A DNA stretch of 64,000 bases from Mycobacterium sp. 236(2023) (GTDB taxonomy: Bacteria; Actinomycetota; Actinomycetes; Mycobacteriales; Mycobacteriaceae). A program made the translations under genes and the position numbers. Positions 1 through 8,578 of this stretch are shown here, piece after piece. Location of the stretch: assembly GCF_029623955.1 (NCBI RefSeq), contig NZ_JARSBP010000010.1, positions 124,001 to 188,000 of the forward strand, written 5' to 3'. The notes under the pieces were generated by a model that was given only the letters and a program-made list of their open reading frames with translations, had not been told where the DNA came from and did not search any database. Position 1 is the first letter of the stretch. Each line of letters opens with the position of its first letter.

Positions 1-308
1 GCGCGTTTGGATTGCGCTCGGCGCACCAGCACCCACACCAGCAGCAGCGGGAGGCCGATGAGCGCGAACGCGTTGTCGACGAACGCCGCGGCGACGTCGC
101 CGTGCAGCAGGTCGTGCGTCATCCGCATACCGCCGCACGCCGGGCAGAACCAGCCGGTGAGTTCGTGGAACGGGCACGGCGGGAACATGAAGTTCGGGCT
201 GTGTGGGTTGCCGATGCCGACGTAGGCCAACGCGCCGGCCGCCACCGCACCGATGCCGAGCCCGGCGAGGATCTTTGACCGGTTGACGGGGGTGGTGCTA
301 GGTGCCAT
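1..308 (-). CDS. DUF2752 family membrane protein (3' end beyond window)
   Basis: This gene is read on the minus strand from an ATG at 308, and its C-terminus lies outside the window. The translation has an N-terminal hydrophobic helix, then the DUF2752 signature with the pattern CPFHELTG-x-FCPACGG-x-R-x(3)H, and a second hydrophobic stretch after it. The four spaced cysteines of the signature could bind metal or form disulfides; the function of the family is unknown to me. Its ATG overlaps the end of the upstream TM2 gene by 11 bases, so the two are probably co-translated. In M. tuberculosis similar small membrane proteins follow lgt. Confidence 0.8.
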   Translation of the reverse strand, partial: MAPSTTPVNRSKILAGLGIGAVAAGALAYVGIGNPHSPNFMFPPCPFHELTGWFCPACGGMRMTHDLLHGDVAAAFVDNAFALIGLPLLLVWVLVRRAQSKR

Positions 309-717
309 CGCGCAGCGGACGGCCTTCCGGATCGCGCACCTTGTCGGTGAGGATCAGGATGGCGTCGATGATGCCCCAGACGATCGCGCCGATGCCGCAG
401 GTGATCAAACCGACGACGAGCTGGACGATGCCCAGCGTCGTGTAGCCAAGGTAGATGCGTCCGATGCCGACGAGCCCGAAGAGACCGAGCAGCTGGAGCA
501 GACCGCCGACCACTTTCGACTTCTCCGAGTACGGCTCCCCCGTCATCGGATGCCGGCCGTAAGGGGCCATCGGGTCGTAGTAGGCCGCCGCGGGCGGCGG
601 GTATGCACCGGGCGGGGGCGGTGAGTACTGCGGCCCGGGGGGCACGTAGCCCGGCTGCTGCGGCGGAGGTGTGTACGCGGGTCCGCCTTCGCTGCCACTG
701 AACGGGGGCTCTGTCAT
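298..717 (-). CDS. TM2 domain-containing membrane protein
   Basis: The protein has 139 residues. Residues 1-60 are Pro/Gly/Tyr-rich and low-complexity, with repeated PPP and GYVPPGP-like stretches. The C-terminal half is a TM2 domain: two hydrophobic helices separated by a short turn, with the typical G-x-GRIYLGY and C-G-x-G-x(2)-WGIID features. I chose the ATG at 717 rather than an upstream in-frame start at 762, because the extra residues look non-coding and intrude on the upstream gene. It overlaps the downstream DUF2752 gene. The role is unknown; proline-rich-plus-TM2 proteins are common in actinobacteria. Confidence 0.82.
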   Translation of the reverse strand: MTEPPFSGSEGGPAYTPPPQQPGYVPPGPQYSPPPPGAYPPPAAAYYDPMAPYGRHPMTGEPYSEKSKVVGGLLQLLGLFGLVGIGRIYLGYTTLGIVQLVVGLITCGIGAIVWGIIDAILILTDKVRDPEGRPLRDGT

Positions 718-745
718 GACTTCAGGATGCCAGAAGTGGGGTGAA

Positions 746-1792
746 TCATGAGTGACCTGCATGTGCCGGCTGGCCCAGTCGCGGCAGAACCATCTTCGCG
801 ACGTTGGCGGGATCGACCACTCCCCGGAAGCAACCGACCGAGTACGGATACTCGCTGTTGAGCACGTAGTGATAGATGTTCTGGATCTTGCCGTTCCACA
901 TCACCGGTGACGTCATGCCGTGGCATTCGTCCAACTGGGCGTTGGTGATCTCTTTGCCGTCCGCGCCGCGGGGCCCGTAGATCCCGAAGCCATCGAGGGC
1001 GTAGCCGAGTAGCGGCGAGGGCCCAGTGGTCCCGTTGGGCAGGCATTTCCAGGAGTAGGCGTGCAGATGGTACTGCTGGCTGTACGGGTGCCCATAGCAT
1101 TGGTCCAGCGGCAGAATGGAGATCGGGTTGTACCACGCCGTCGCGTTCGCATTCGCGATCTCGGCATGCCACACCGTGCCGGTGAGCGTGACGCCGGTGA
1201 TCAGATACTGAATCGGTTGGGGTGTGGTCAGATACTTCGGCGCCAGCGGCACTTTGATGTCGAGGTTGTAGGCGGAAATGCCGATGGCCGCGGCGTTCGG
1301 GTACTGCTGCCCGAACCCGGGCGTTCCGGGCGTGGTGTTCGTACCACCAGGTGCCGCAGTGTAATTGGGGTAGGCAGCGGTGCCGGGTTGCACCGATCCG
1401 AATCGCCCCATCGGGGTCGACGGCAGACCGTTGCCCTTGAAGTATCGGTGCGTTTTGTCCTGGGTCATCGCGAAGACGCTGCCTCGCGGGTCGATGTCCT
1501 TGGCGGTGACCGTTCCCGTCACGGTCGGAAGCTTCGGGATCACAATCGTGTTGTTGGCCTTGTTCACCCACGCCGCGGTGCTGGTCTGCAGCGTCGTGTT
1601 TGACGGGATGACGATCGAGAACAGCGGACCCCCGAGGTAGATGCCACCCTTCTGGGCCTTGAAGATGCTCAGGTTGGGAGCCGAATTTCCCAGTGTGTCC
1701 GGCACTTTCGCGACGACAGGCGATGCTGCGACGGTGGCCACCACCATGCCCGCAACGAGAGCGGCGCCGGCACACTTGATGCGTTTCAACAT
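746..1792 (-). CDS. Secreted YHYH domain protein
   Basis: The protein has 348 residues. An N-terminal signal peptide (K-R, then a hydrophobic stretch ending near ASPVVA) predicts export. The C-terminal two thirds match the YHYH domain: QYHLHAYSWKC, LLGYALDGFGIYGP, LDECHG and IYHYVLNSEYPYSVGCF are its landmark blocks, with paired cysteines that could form disulfides. The biochemical role of this domain is not established. Two starts are possible. The ATG at 1805-1807 overlaps the stop of the upstream PGRS gene as ATGA. The ATG at 1792 follows AAGGGG at 6-nt spacing and sits right before the signal peptide, so I chose it. Translation is probably coupled to the upstream gene. Confidence 0.82.
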   Translation of the reverse strand: MLKRIKCAGAALVAGMVVATVAASPVVAKVPDTLGNSAPNLSIFKAQKGGIYLGGPLFSIVIPSNTTLQTSTAAWVNKANNTIVIPKLPTVTGTVTAKDIDPRGSVFAMTQDKTHRYFKGNGLPSTPMGRFGSVQPGTAAYPNYTAAPGGTNTTPGTPGFGQQYPNAAAIGISAYNLDIKVPLAPKYLTTPQPIQYLITGVTLTGTVWHAEIANANATAWYNPISILPLDQCYGHPYSQQYHLHAYSWKCLPNGTTGPSPLLGYALDGFGIYGPRGADGKEITNAQLDECHGMTSPVMWNGKIQNIYHYVLNSEYPYSVGCFRGVVDPANVAKMVLPRLGQPAHAGHS

Positions 1793-1803
1793 TGCGTTCC
1801 CCT

Positions 1804-4800
1804 TCATGCCGTGATCACCGAGACAGTCCCCGTCAAGGTGGTGATGTAGACGTTTCCGGCGTTGTCACCGGTGGTGCTGACGGCCACTCCGTAGGCGAAG
1901 GCGCCGCCGAGGTCGATGGTGTCGACGATTGCGCCGGCGGGGTTGATCACCGACACCGTGCCCGTGTCACCGTTGGTGACGTAGACGAAGTCGTCGGAGT
2001 TCACCGCTACCGCTTGCGGATTGGTCCCGACGGCGATCGTCTTGACGACGGTGCCCGCCGGGTTGATCACCGACACGGTGCCGTCGCCGCTGTTGGCGAC
2101 ATAGGCGTAGCCGACCGAGTTGACGACCACGCCTTGCGGGTTGAGGCCGACAGCGATGGTGCGGACGACGTTGCCGACGGGGCTGATCACCGAGACCGTG
2201 CCGCTCTCGTAGTTGGTGACGTATGCATACCCGGCGCGAGGGCCGCCCGCGCTGACCGCCACCCCGGCCGGATTGATTCCGACCTTGCGGGTCCTGACGA
2301 CGACGCCGTCGGGATTGATCAGCGAGACCGTGCCATCGACGCTGTTGGCGACGAAGACAGAGCCCGTGGGGCCGACCGCGATCCCGCCTGGGCCGGCGCC
2401 GACGGCGATGGTGGTGATCGGTGTGCCGTCGGCCTCGAACCACGACACGGAGTTGTCGCCACTGTTGGCGACGTAGATCGCGCCGCCAGGGCCGACGGCC
2501 ACACCATTGGGACTGTTGCCCACCGCGATGCCGGCGACGACGGTGCCGTCGGGTGTGATGTAGGGAAGTGTCCCGCCGAAATCAACGAAATAGATTGTGC
2601 CACGGTTGATTCCCCCCGTACCCGCGCTACCCGCTGCGCCGAGGAACCCGCCGACGTCGACGGTGGAGACCGCGAACGTGGACCCGGCGGCACCGGCGTC
2701 GCCGCTTCTACCGATCAACCCGGGCGTGCCGCCTACGCCGCCGTCCCCGGCAAGGCGGGTCACTGACGACGCACCGGTTCCCGCCGCTCCGGCGCCACCA
2801 CCGTTGCCGCCGTCGCCGCCGTTGCCGAACAGCGCTGCGCCATTACCGCCTGCGCCGCCCGCGCCGCCGGTACTCACCGACGCGCTGTCGGTGTCGGTGT
2901 AGACACTGCTGGTGCCGCCGAAGCCGCCGGCCCCTCCGGTGGCGAAAGCGCCGCCGTCACCGCCGCGCCCTCCTGCGCCTGCGGTGGCGTCTCCTCCGGC
3001 GCCTCCGGCGTCGCCGACCGAGCCGGTGTAGGCGTTTCCGCCGGAGCCGCCCTCACCACCGTCGGTGAACAGCGTTCCGCCGCCGCCCTTTCCGCCGCCT
3101 CCCCCGATGGCTACGCCGCTGCTGTAGGCCTTCGCCGTGCCACCGACACCGCCGACTCCGCCGGCCCGGGCGAGGACTCCGGCCTGGCCACCGGCGCCAC
3201 CGGTGCCGCCGGCAGCTGATGCGCTGCCCCCGAATGTCTCGGCGGCTCCACCGGCGCCCCCGGCGCCGCCTCTGCTGCCGAACGAACCGCGTCCACCATC
3301 GCCGCCGTCACCACCGGTCGCAGAACCGATGGCGCTCGCTGTTCCGCCCGCTCCGCCGGCTCCGCCCGTGCCTGCGGTGAACAAGCCGCCGAAGACACCG
3401 CTGTTGCCGCCGTCGCCACCGTTGCCGGCGACCGCGTCACCGTCACCCTTGTTGATGGCGCCATTACCGGGGAACAGGAGGTGCGCGTTACCGCCGACGC
3501 CGCCCTGGCCGATCAACAGCACCGATCCTCCACGGCCGCCTGAGCCGCCAGTCGCGGCGCCCGAGCCAGGCGCCCCTTCGCCCCCGTCACCGATGTTGGC
3601 GTTCGCACCGGCGCCACCGATGCCACCATTGCCGCCCCGACCGATGATGCTGGCTCCCCCGGCGCCGCCGTTGCCTGCAGTTGCGGCACCGAAAGTACTG
3701 AAAACCAGTCCTTCCCAGGCATTTCCACCCGCGCCACCGTCGCCCCAGAACAGGCCGCCGCGTGCGCCGTCGCCGCCGTCGCCGCCCGTCGCGCTGCCTG
3801 CCGCGCCGTTACCGTCGACGCCATCCCAGTTCTGCGTGGCGCTACCACCGCCGCCGCCGGCACCGCCGTTGGCGAACAGACCGCTGCGGCCGGCGTTTCC
3901 GCCGTTGCCGCCGACGACATCGCCGTTGACTGCGAAGGACACGTAGCCGCCGACGCCGCCGTCACCGCTGGTACCGAACAGACCGCTGTTTCCGCCGTCG
4001 CCGCCATGGCCTGCTCGGGCTCCACTCCAGGTCACGCTGCCGTTGTCGGCGCCACCGTATCCGCCGTCGCCGCCGTCTCCCCACAGCCATCCGCCGTTGC
4101 CGCCGCGCCCTCCGTTGGTCGCCGCCGAGCTCAGCTCGCCGGTCGTGCCGTCGTAGATGGCGTCCATGCCGTTGCCGCCGTCTCCGCCACGGCCGGTCAG
4201 CATGGCGTTGCCGCCGCGGCCGGATTCGCAGGCGCGATCGATACAGCCCGCGGCACCGCCTGCGCCGTTGCCGGGGGTGAATACGCTGCTGAAGAACAGT
4301 CCGGCGTTGCCGCCGTCGCCGCCGTTGAACCCGTTGCCGCCCGACCCGAGAAGAAGGCCACCCCGGCCGCCGTTGCAGACCGTGGCGCCCGTGCACTGGG
4401 TGTCCGACGAGCTGTAGCTGTAGCCGTTGCCGATCAACAATCCCGCGTTCGGATTCATGGCGGTGCCGTTGGACACGAAGATCGAATAGATCGACTTCAG
4501 GATCGCGCCCGGCTGCCACGCCGGTTCGGCCGAAGGGCTGACGGCTGCGGTCCGTCGTGCATTCGCGGCTGGCAAAACTGTTGGAGGTTCGGGCTTCTCG
4601 CTCTCGATCACCTCGACCTGGACGGCGGAGTTCTGGTCTGCCTCATCGGCTTCTTCGTCATCTGCGGACGTGGTCAATGAGCCCTTCGATGTGCGGGAGT
4701 TCTCGGACTCGTCGACCTCATCCTCCGAGGGATCAATCTCGCTTGTGGGCCCGGCGTCGTCGGACATCTGTTCCGACGGTTCGTCGTGCTCGCGCTGATC

Positions 4801-5094
4801 ACGCTTGCGTTTCGACGACTCGCCGGATTCAGCGGCGGGACCGGCACTGCTGACGTGGGTGCCGGTGCCGGTGCCGGTGCCGGTGTCCGCGGAGGCGATG
4901 CCGGATCCAACGGTCAGTGCGGCACCGGCGAGTGCGGCCCCGACTCCCAATCCGAGTGCGCTGACCCCGAGCCAGGAATACGGAGCGACGCGGCCGGAGT
5001 TCCACCGGCGCTTGCCCTTCCGGGTACGAGTAGGGCGCCGCCGCGGATCGGCCGCGCGTGGTGAGTTCGAAACGACAGAGTTGGATTGACCCAT
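1804..5094 (-). CDS. Secreted PGRS-type glycine-rich protein with C-terminal YVTN beta-propeller
   Basis: The protein has 1096 residues. The N-terminus is basic and is followed by a hydrophobic signal or anchor segment at about 40-70 ending in ASADT, a GT-dipeptide run, and an acidic Ser/Glu/Asp-rich linker to about 180. From about 220 to 810 it consists of GGxGG / NGGxGG repeats as in PE_PGRS proteins, but there is no PE domain. The last 260 residues hold about six YVTN/NHL-like blades (AYVANSGDGTVSVINPAG type), a probable beta-propeller. The ATG at 5094 has AGGAGG about 9 nt upstream; the longer in-frame start at 5127 has no such site. Its stop overlaps the YHYH gene region (ATGA). It is probably a cell-surface protein; its ligand is unknown. 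Confidence 0.85.
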   Translation of the reverse strand: MGQSNSVVSNSPRAADPRRRPTRTRKGKRRWNSGRVAPYSWLGVSALGLGVGAALAGAALTVGSGIASADTGTGTGTGTHVSSAGPAAESGESSKRKRDQREHDEPSEQMSDDAGPTSEIDPSEDEVDESENSRTSKGSLTTSADDEEADEADQNSAVQVEVIESEKPEPPTVLPAANARRTAAVSPSAEPAWQPGAILKSIYSIFVSNGTAMNPNAGLLIGNGYSYSSSDTQCTGATVCNGGRGGLLLGSGGNGFNGGDGGNAGLFFSSVFTPGNGAGGAAGCIDRACESGRGGNAMLTGRGGDGGNGMDAIYDGTTGELSSAATNGGRGGNGGWLWGDGGDGGYGGADNGSVTWSGARAGHGGDGGNSGLFGTSGDGGVGGYVSFAVNGDVVGGNGGNAGRSGLFANGGAGGGGGSATQNWDGVDGNGAAGSATGGDGGDGARGGLFWGDGGAGGNAWEGLVFSTFGAATAGNGGAGGASIIGRGGNGGIGGAGANANIGDGGEGAPGSGAATGGSGGRGGSVLLIGQGGVGGNAHLLFPGNGAINKGDGDAVAGNGGDGGNSGVFGGLFTAGTGGAGGAGGTASAIGSATGGDGGDGGRGSFGSRGGAGGAGGAAETFGGSASAAGGTGGAGGQAGVLARAGGVGGVGGTAKAYSSGVAIGGGGGKGGGGTLFTDGGEGGSGGNAYTGSVGDAGGAGGDATAGAGGRGGDGGAFATGGAGGFGGTSSVYTDTDSASVSTGGAGGAGGNGAALFGNGGDGGNGGGAGAAGTGASSVTRLAGDGGVGGTPGLIGRSGDAGAAGSTFAVSTVDVGGFLGAAGSAGTGGINRGTIYFVDFGGTLPYITPDGTVVAGIAVGNSPNGVAVGPGGAIYVANSGDNSVSWFEADGTPITTIAVGAGPGGIAVGPTGSVFVANSVDGTVSLINPDGVVVRTRKVGINPAGVAVSAGGPRAGYAYVTNYESGTVSVISPVGNVVRTIAVGLNPQGVVVNSVGYAYVANSGDGTVSVINPAGTVVKTIAVGTNPQAVAVNSDDFVYVTNGDTGTVSVINPAGAIVDTIDLGGAFAYGVAVSTTGDNAGNVYITTLTGTVSVITA
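4861..4884. repeat. Tandem GCCGGT hexamer repeat inside the PGRS-type gene
   Basis: Four consecutive copies of GCCGGT lie just after the region encoding the signal segment, and on the coding strand they give a Gly-Thr dipeptide run. Gain or loss of a unit would change protein length by two residues without a frameshift. This is seen directly in the sequence. Confidence 0.85.
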
Positions 5095-5432
5095 CGGGGC
5101 AGCCCTCCTGGCACACCGAAATCGCAACTATTTGCGGACTCACTGTACGAATTCGCTGCGGATATGCTGTGAAACGACGCGCCGTCAATTTCCGATTCGG
5201 CAGGGACTTCCCGATGGTCGATTTGAATTCATTTCTGGGCAGTAAAAGGGAAAACGCCGCTGGTCACGCCGGCAGCGAATCAAGAGAATGCAGCTCCAGA
5301 TATCCACAAGGCGAACATGAGTAATTAATCGATTGCACCGCCGCGGGAAGTTCACGAGCGCGCAATAGGTTCCAAGTAATTCTGAATGGAATTACTTGGA
5401 GTGGGATTCAGCCGAACGGAAAGGGCCGAGCT
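5095..5432. other. Intergenic region upstream of the PGRS-type gene and downstream of lgt
   Basis: This 338-base stretch has no convincing gene. It is more AT-rich than its surroundings at about 5190-5400. It holds the Shine-Dalgarno site of the PGRS-type gene (AGGAGG, about 5104-5109, minus strand). A TACAGT hexamer on the minus strand near 5141-5146 could be its -10 box. A 12-bp hairpin lies at 5371-5400. Short reading frames here lack coding character. Confidence 0.6.
5371..5400 (-). terminator. Probable transcription terminator hairpin after lgt
   Basis: TCCAAGTAATTC and GAATTACTTGGA form a perfect 12-bp stem around a 6-nt loop, starting 33 nt past the lgt stop codon. There is no T-run after it, as is common for mycobacterial terminator hairpins. 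It would end the trp-lgt transcript before the PGRS-type promoter region. A DNA-binding site is the alternative. Confidence 0.6.
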
Positions 5433-7793
5433 TCAGCGGTTGCGGCGCCGACGCAGAAACCTGCGAACCACCCCGCCTTGAGCGCTTTCCGTTGCGCTCG
5501 AACGGGATTCAGGCGCGGGCGTCGGCTCGTCGTCAGCCTCGTCTGCGTAAGACATGTCGACATCGTCTTGCGGCGCATCGGCCTCGGCCCCGGCCTCGTC
5601 AACCACGCCGTCATCAGTCGTAGCCTCGTCGGACTCCGGCTCTACCGACTCATCGTCACCGACCTCGGGCTCCGCCTCGACCTCAGCAGCCAGCTCCTCA
5701 GCGTCAGCCGTGCCCTCGACAGCCGCCTCGTGAACTTCCGGCGCCGCCTCGACGGCCTCGGCGACTTCATCGCCTTCCACGGCGCCCAAGCCCACAGCGG
5801 CTTCGGTCTCATCGACTACGGCTTCATCAACCTCAGTCTCGTCGACAGCAGCACTTTCCGGCTCAGGCTCTTCCGCCTCGTCAGACTCTGGCTCTACCTC
5901 TGCCGCCGTTTCCTCAACTTCAGCATCGGGCTGCGCCGCTGCGGCTTCCTCGTCGGCCTCCGCCTCGACCTCAGCGGCCAGCTCCTCAGCGTCAGCCGTG
6001 CCCTCGACAGCCGCCTCGTGAACTTCCGGCGCATCCTCGACGGCCTCGGCGACTTCATCGCCCTCGACCGCTCCCAAGCCTTCGGCGTCGCTCTCGTCGA
6101 CAGCAGCATCTTCAGCTGCCGCCTCGTCGGACTCCGGCTCTACCGACTCATCGCCATCGACCGCGGGCTCCGCCTCGACCCCAGCAACCAACTCCTCAGC
6201 GTCAGCCGTGCCCTCGACAGCCGTCTCGTGAACTTCCGGCGCCGCCTCGACAGCCTCAGCCACCTCGTCGCCCTCGACCGCACCCAAACCCTCAGCGGCG
6301 TCGCTCTCGTCGCCAGCAGCATCATCAGCTGCCGCCTCATCGGACTCCGGCTCTACCGACTCATCGTCATCGACCTCGGGCTCCGCCTCGACCTCAGCGG
6401 CCAGCTCCTCAGCTGCCGCCTCACCCTCGACAGCCGCCTCGTGAACTTCCGGCGCATCCCCAACAGCTACGGCGACTTCATCGCCCTCAACCGCGCCCAA
6501 CCCTTCGGCCTCATCAGCCTGGGTCTCATCGTCACCGGTTACGGCATCGTGCGCAGCCGGGGCTCCCTCGGCGGCCTCGACCGCCTCGTCACCCTCGACC
6601 GCACCGAGACCGCCGGGTTCGGTCGGCGTCGGCGGGACGTCCGCGTCCTCGTCGATTACGGCGGGCTCGTCGTCGGTTACTTCTTCGTCGGCTACCTCGA
6701 GCAGCGCCGCCAGCGTCGCCGCCTCCTCGGCACTGGCGACAGCGGACTCGTGCGCTTCGCTCGCACTTTGTATTGCTTCGGTCGCCTCATCACCCTCGAC
6801 GGCGCCGACTCCGCCCGCTTCGTTCTCGGAGTGCTCGTCGCGTCCCGCAACCGTCGCCGCCGCAACCACGCCCGTCGCCGACGCCATCGCCACGTCTTTG
6901 GCGAGCTCCTCCACGTCGTGCTCGGCGTCCTGGTTGCCCTTCAACGTCTCCGGCGCCTCGCGGCCCTTCGGGGCCACCATGATGTAGACCACCGCGGCGA
7001 CGAACACGAACGTCGACGTGAAGGTGTTGACGCGGATGCCCGCGAGCAGCGTCGCGGTGTCGCTGCGCATCAGTTCGATCCAGAACCGCCCGACGCAATA
7101 GCCCGCGACATACAGTGCAAAAAGTCGGCCGTGCCCAATCTTGAACCGTCGGTCGACAAGAATGAGAACTGCGAAAACCAGGAGATTCCACAGGAGTTCG
7201 TACAGGAACGTCGGATGGACCACCTGGACCAACTCGCCGGTGGACACCCCGTTCAGCGAGTCGAGAACACCATTGGCGTTACGCCGCTCGTAGATTTCCA
7301 GACCCCAGGGAACTGTGGTCTCGCGACCGTAAAGCTCCTGGTTAAAGTAGTTTCCGAGCCGCCCGATCGCCTGTGCCAGAACGATTCCCGGGGCGATGGC
7401 ATCGCCGAACGCCGGCAGGGGTATCCCCCGCCGCCTGCACGCGATCCATGCGCCGACGCCGCCGAGCGCGACCGCTCCCCAGATGCCGAGGCCGCCATCC
7501 CAGATCCGCAGGGCCGCACCGGGTCCCACACCGTTCTCGCCGAAGTACGTCGGCCAATCCGTCAGGACGTGGTAAAGCCGTCCACCGACGAGGCCGAACG
7601 GCACCGCCCACAGCGCCACGTCGTAGATGACGCCCGGTTCGCCGCCCCTAGCCGTCCACCGTCTGTCGCCGAGCACGAGGGCGGCCACGATGCCGACGAT
7701 GATGAACAGCGCGTAAGCGCGCAACGGGAACGGTCCCAGGTGCCAGACACCCTGCGAGGGACTAGGGATGTAGGCCAGTACCGTCGACGTCAC
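5433..7793 (-). CDS. lgt: Prolipoprotein diacylglyceryl transferase with very long acidic repeat tail
   Basis: The protein has 786 residues. Residues 1-280 are a complete Lgt: several membrane helices, the Lgt signature around RLGNYFNQELYG (about 145-156), HPTFLYELLWN (about 193-203) and GRFWIELMRSD. Lgt transfers diacylglycerol from phosphatidylglycerol to the lipobox cysteine of prolipoproteins. Residues about 285-775 are an acidic Ala/Glu/Asp/Val-rich extension with six copies of a (G/L)GAVEGDE-centred repeat starting near 328, 395, 431, 502, 572 and 668. The protein ends with an Arg-rich tail (RRFLRRRRNR). The GTG start overlaps the trpA stop as GTGA. Extra C-terminal sequence is known for mycobacterial Lgt, but this one is very long. 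Confidence 0.93.
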   Translation of the reverse strand: MTSTVLAYIPSPSQGVWHLGPFPLRAYALFIIVGIVAALVLGDRRWTARGGEPGVIYDVALWAVPFGLVGGRLYHVLTDWPTYFGENGVGPGAALRIWDGGLGIWGAVALGGVGAWIACRRRGIPLPAFGDAIAPGIVLAQAIGRLGNYFNQELYGRETTVPWGLEIYERRNANGVLDSLNGVSTGELVQVVHPTFLYELLWNLLVFAVLILVDRRFKIGHGRLFALYVAGYCVGRFWIELMRSDTATLLAGIRVNTFTSTFVFVAAVVYIMVAPKGREAPETLKGNQDAEHDVEELAKDVAMASATGVVAAATVAGRDEHSENEAGGVGAVEGDEATEAIQSASEAHESAVASAEEAATLAALLEVADEEVTDDEPAVIDEDADVPPTPTEPGGLGAVEGDEAVEAAEGAPAAHDAVTGDDETQADEAEGLGAVEGDEVAVAVGDAPEVHEAAVEGEAAAEELAAEVEAEPEVDDDESVEPESDEAAADDAAGDESDAAEGLGAVEGDEVAEAVEAAPEVHETAVEGTADAEELVAGVEAEPAVDGDESVEPESDEAAAEDAAVDESDAEGLGAVEGDEVAEAVEDAPEVHEAAVEGTADAEELAAEVEAEADEEAAAAQPDAEVEETAAEVEPESDEAEEPEPESAAVDETEVDEAVVDETEAAVGLGAVEGDEVAEAVEAAPEVHEAAVEGTADAEELAAEVEAEPEVGDDESVEPESDEATTDDGVVDEAGAEADAPQDDVDMSYADEADDEPTPAPESRSSATESAQGGVVRRFLRRRRNR
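5560..6840. repeat. Imperfect coding repeats in the lgt acidic extension
   Basis: Six imperfect units built on a GLGAVEGDE core followed by E-A-x-E-x-APEVHEAAVEG occur at irregular spacing (about 67, 36, 71, 70 and 96 residues). The last four also share an ADAEELAAEVEAEPEV and SVEPESDEA block. The similarity extends to the nucleotide level, so expansion by recombination or slippage is likely. Exact unit borders are approximate. Confidence 0.75.
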
Positions 7794-8578
7794 GCGGTGA
7801 TCCTCTGCCTTACGCCGTCTGCCAGTTCTTCAGTGAGCGAGCGCACCGAGGGGATGCCCTCCTTCAGCGCCGACACGAGTGCCGAGCCGACGATGACGCC
7901 GTCGGCGTAGGCGCCGATTTCGGCGGCCTGCTCGCGGGATCGCACGCCAAGCCCGACGCCGACGGGAATGTCCGACACCGCCTTGACCCGGCTGACGAGT
8001 TCGGGCGCCGCGTTCGACACCGCGTCACGCGCACCGGTAACACCCATCGTCGACGCTGCATAGACGAACCCGCGGGAAGCCTCGACCGTCGCGGCCAGAC
8101 GCTCAGGGGTCGACGACGGCGCGACGAGGAAAATCCGGTCCAGATTGTGGGCGTCGGAGGCAACAAACCAGTCGTCCGCCTCGTCGGGAATCAGATCTGG
8201 GGTGATGAGTCCGAGCCCGCCTGCGGAGGCCAGGTCGCGCGCAAACGCATCGACCCCCTTGCGCAGCACCGGGTTCCAGTACGTCATGACGACGGCGTGC
8301 CCACCGGCGTTGCTGATCGCCTCGACAGCACGGAACGCATCGTGCACCCGGACGCCACCCCGCAGCGCCACCTCGGTCGCGGCTGCGATCGTCGGACCGT
8401 CCATCCCAGGGTCGGAGTAGGCGATGCCGACCTCGATGATGTCGCAGCCGGCCTCGACCATCGCCACCATCGCCGCGATCGACGCGTCCACATCAGGGAA
8501 TCCCGTCGGCAGATAGCCGATCAGCGCCGACCGGTTCTCGGCGCGACACGCGTCGAACAATCCAGCGAGCCTGCTCAT
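7790..8578 (-). CDS. trpA: Tryptophan synthase alpha subunit
   Basis: The protein has 262 residues, a normal TrpA length. It forms the TIM barrel that splits indole-3-glycerol phosphate to indole, which is channelled to TrpB. The catalytic Glu lies in [16 protein letters not shown] and the phosphate-binding loops include GVGLGVRS and [12 protein letters not shown] chose the ATG at 8578, which overlaps the trpB stop as ATGA; the 30-nt longer version would run into trpB. Its stop overlaps the lgt start. Confidence 0.97.
   Translation of the reverse strand: MSRLAGLFDACRAENRSALIGYLPTGFPDVDASIAAMVAMVEAGCDIIEVGIAYSDPGMDGPTIAAATEVALRGGVRVHDAFRAVEAISNAGGHAVVMTYWNPVLRKGVDAFARDLASAGGLGLITPDLIPDEADDWFVASDAHNLDRIFLVAPSSTPERLAATVEASRGFVYAASTMGVTGARDAVSNAAPELVSRVKAVSDIPVGVGLGVRSREQAAEIGAYADGVIVGSALVSALKEGIPSVRSLTEELADGVRQRITA

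Noticed and set aside
3137-3946. Proline-rich frame on the plus strand inside the PGRS-type gene
   Set aside because: It is the complement of GGxGG-coding repeats, which gives PPxPP patterns automatically.
2600-4400. Regular short repeats that could suggest a CRISPR array
   Set aside because: The repeats are degenerate, in frame, unspaced by unique sequence and encode glycine-rich protein.
5478-7910. Open frame of 810 codons antisense to lgt
   Set aside because: It mirrors the acidic repeats as a repetitive Arg/Leu-rich product and has no start signal; the Lgt core fixes the coding strand.
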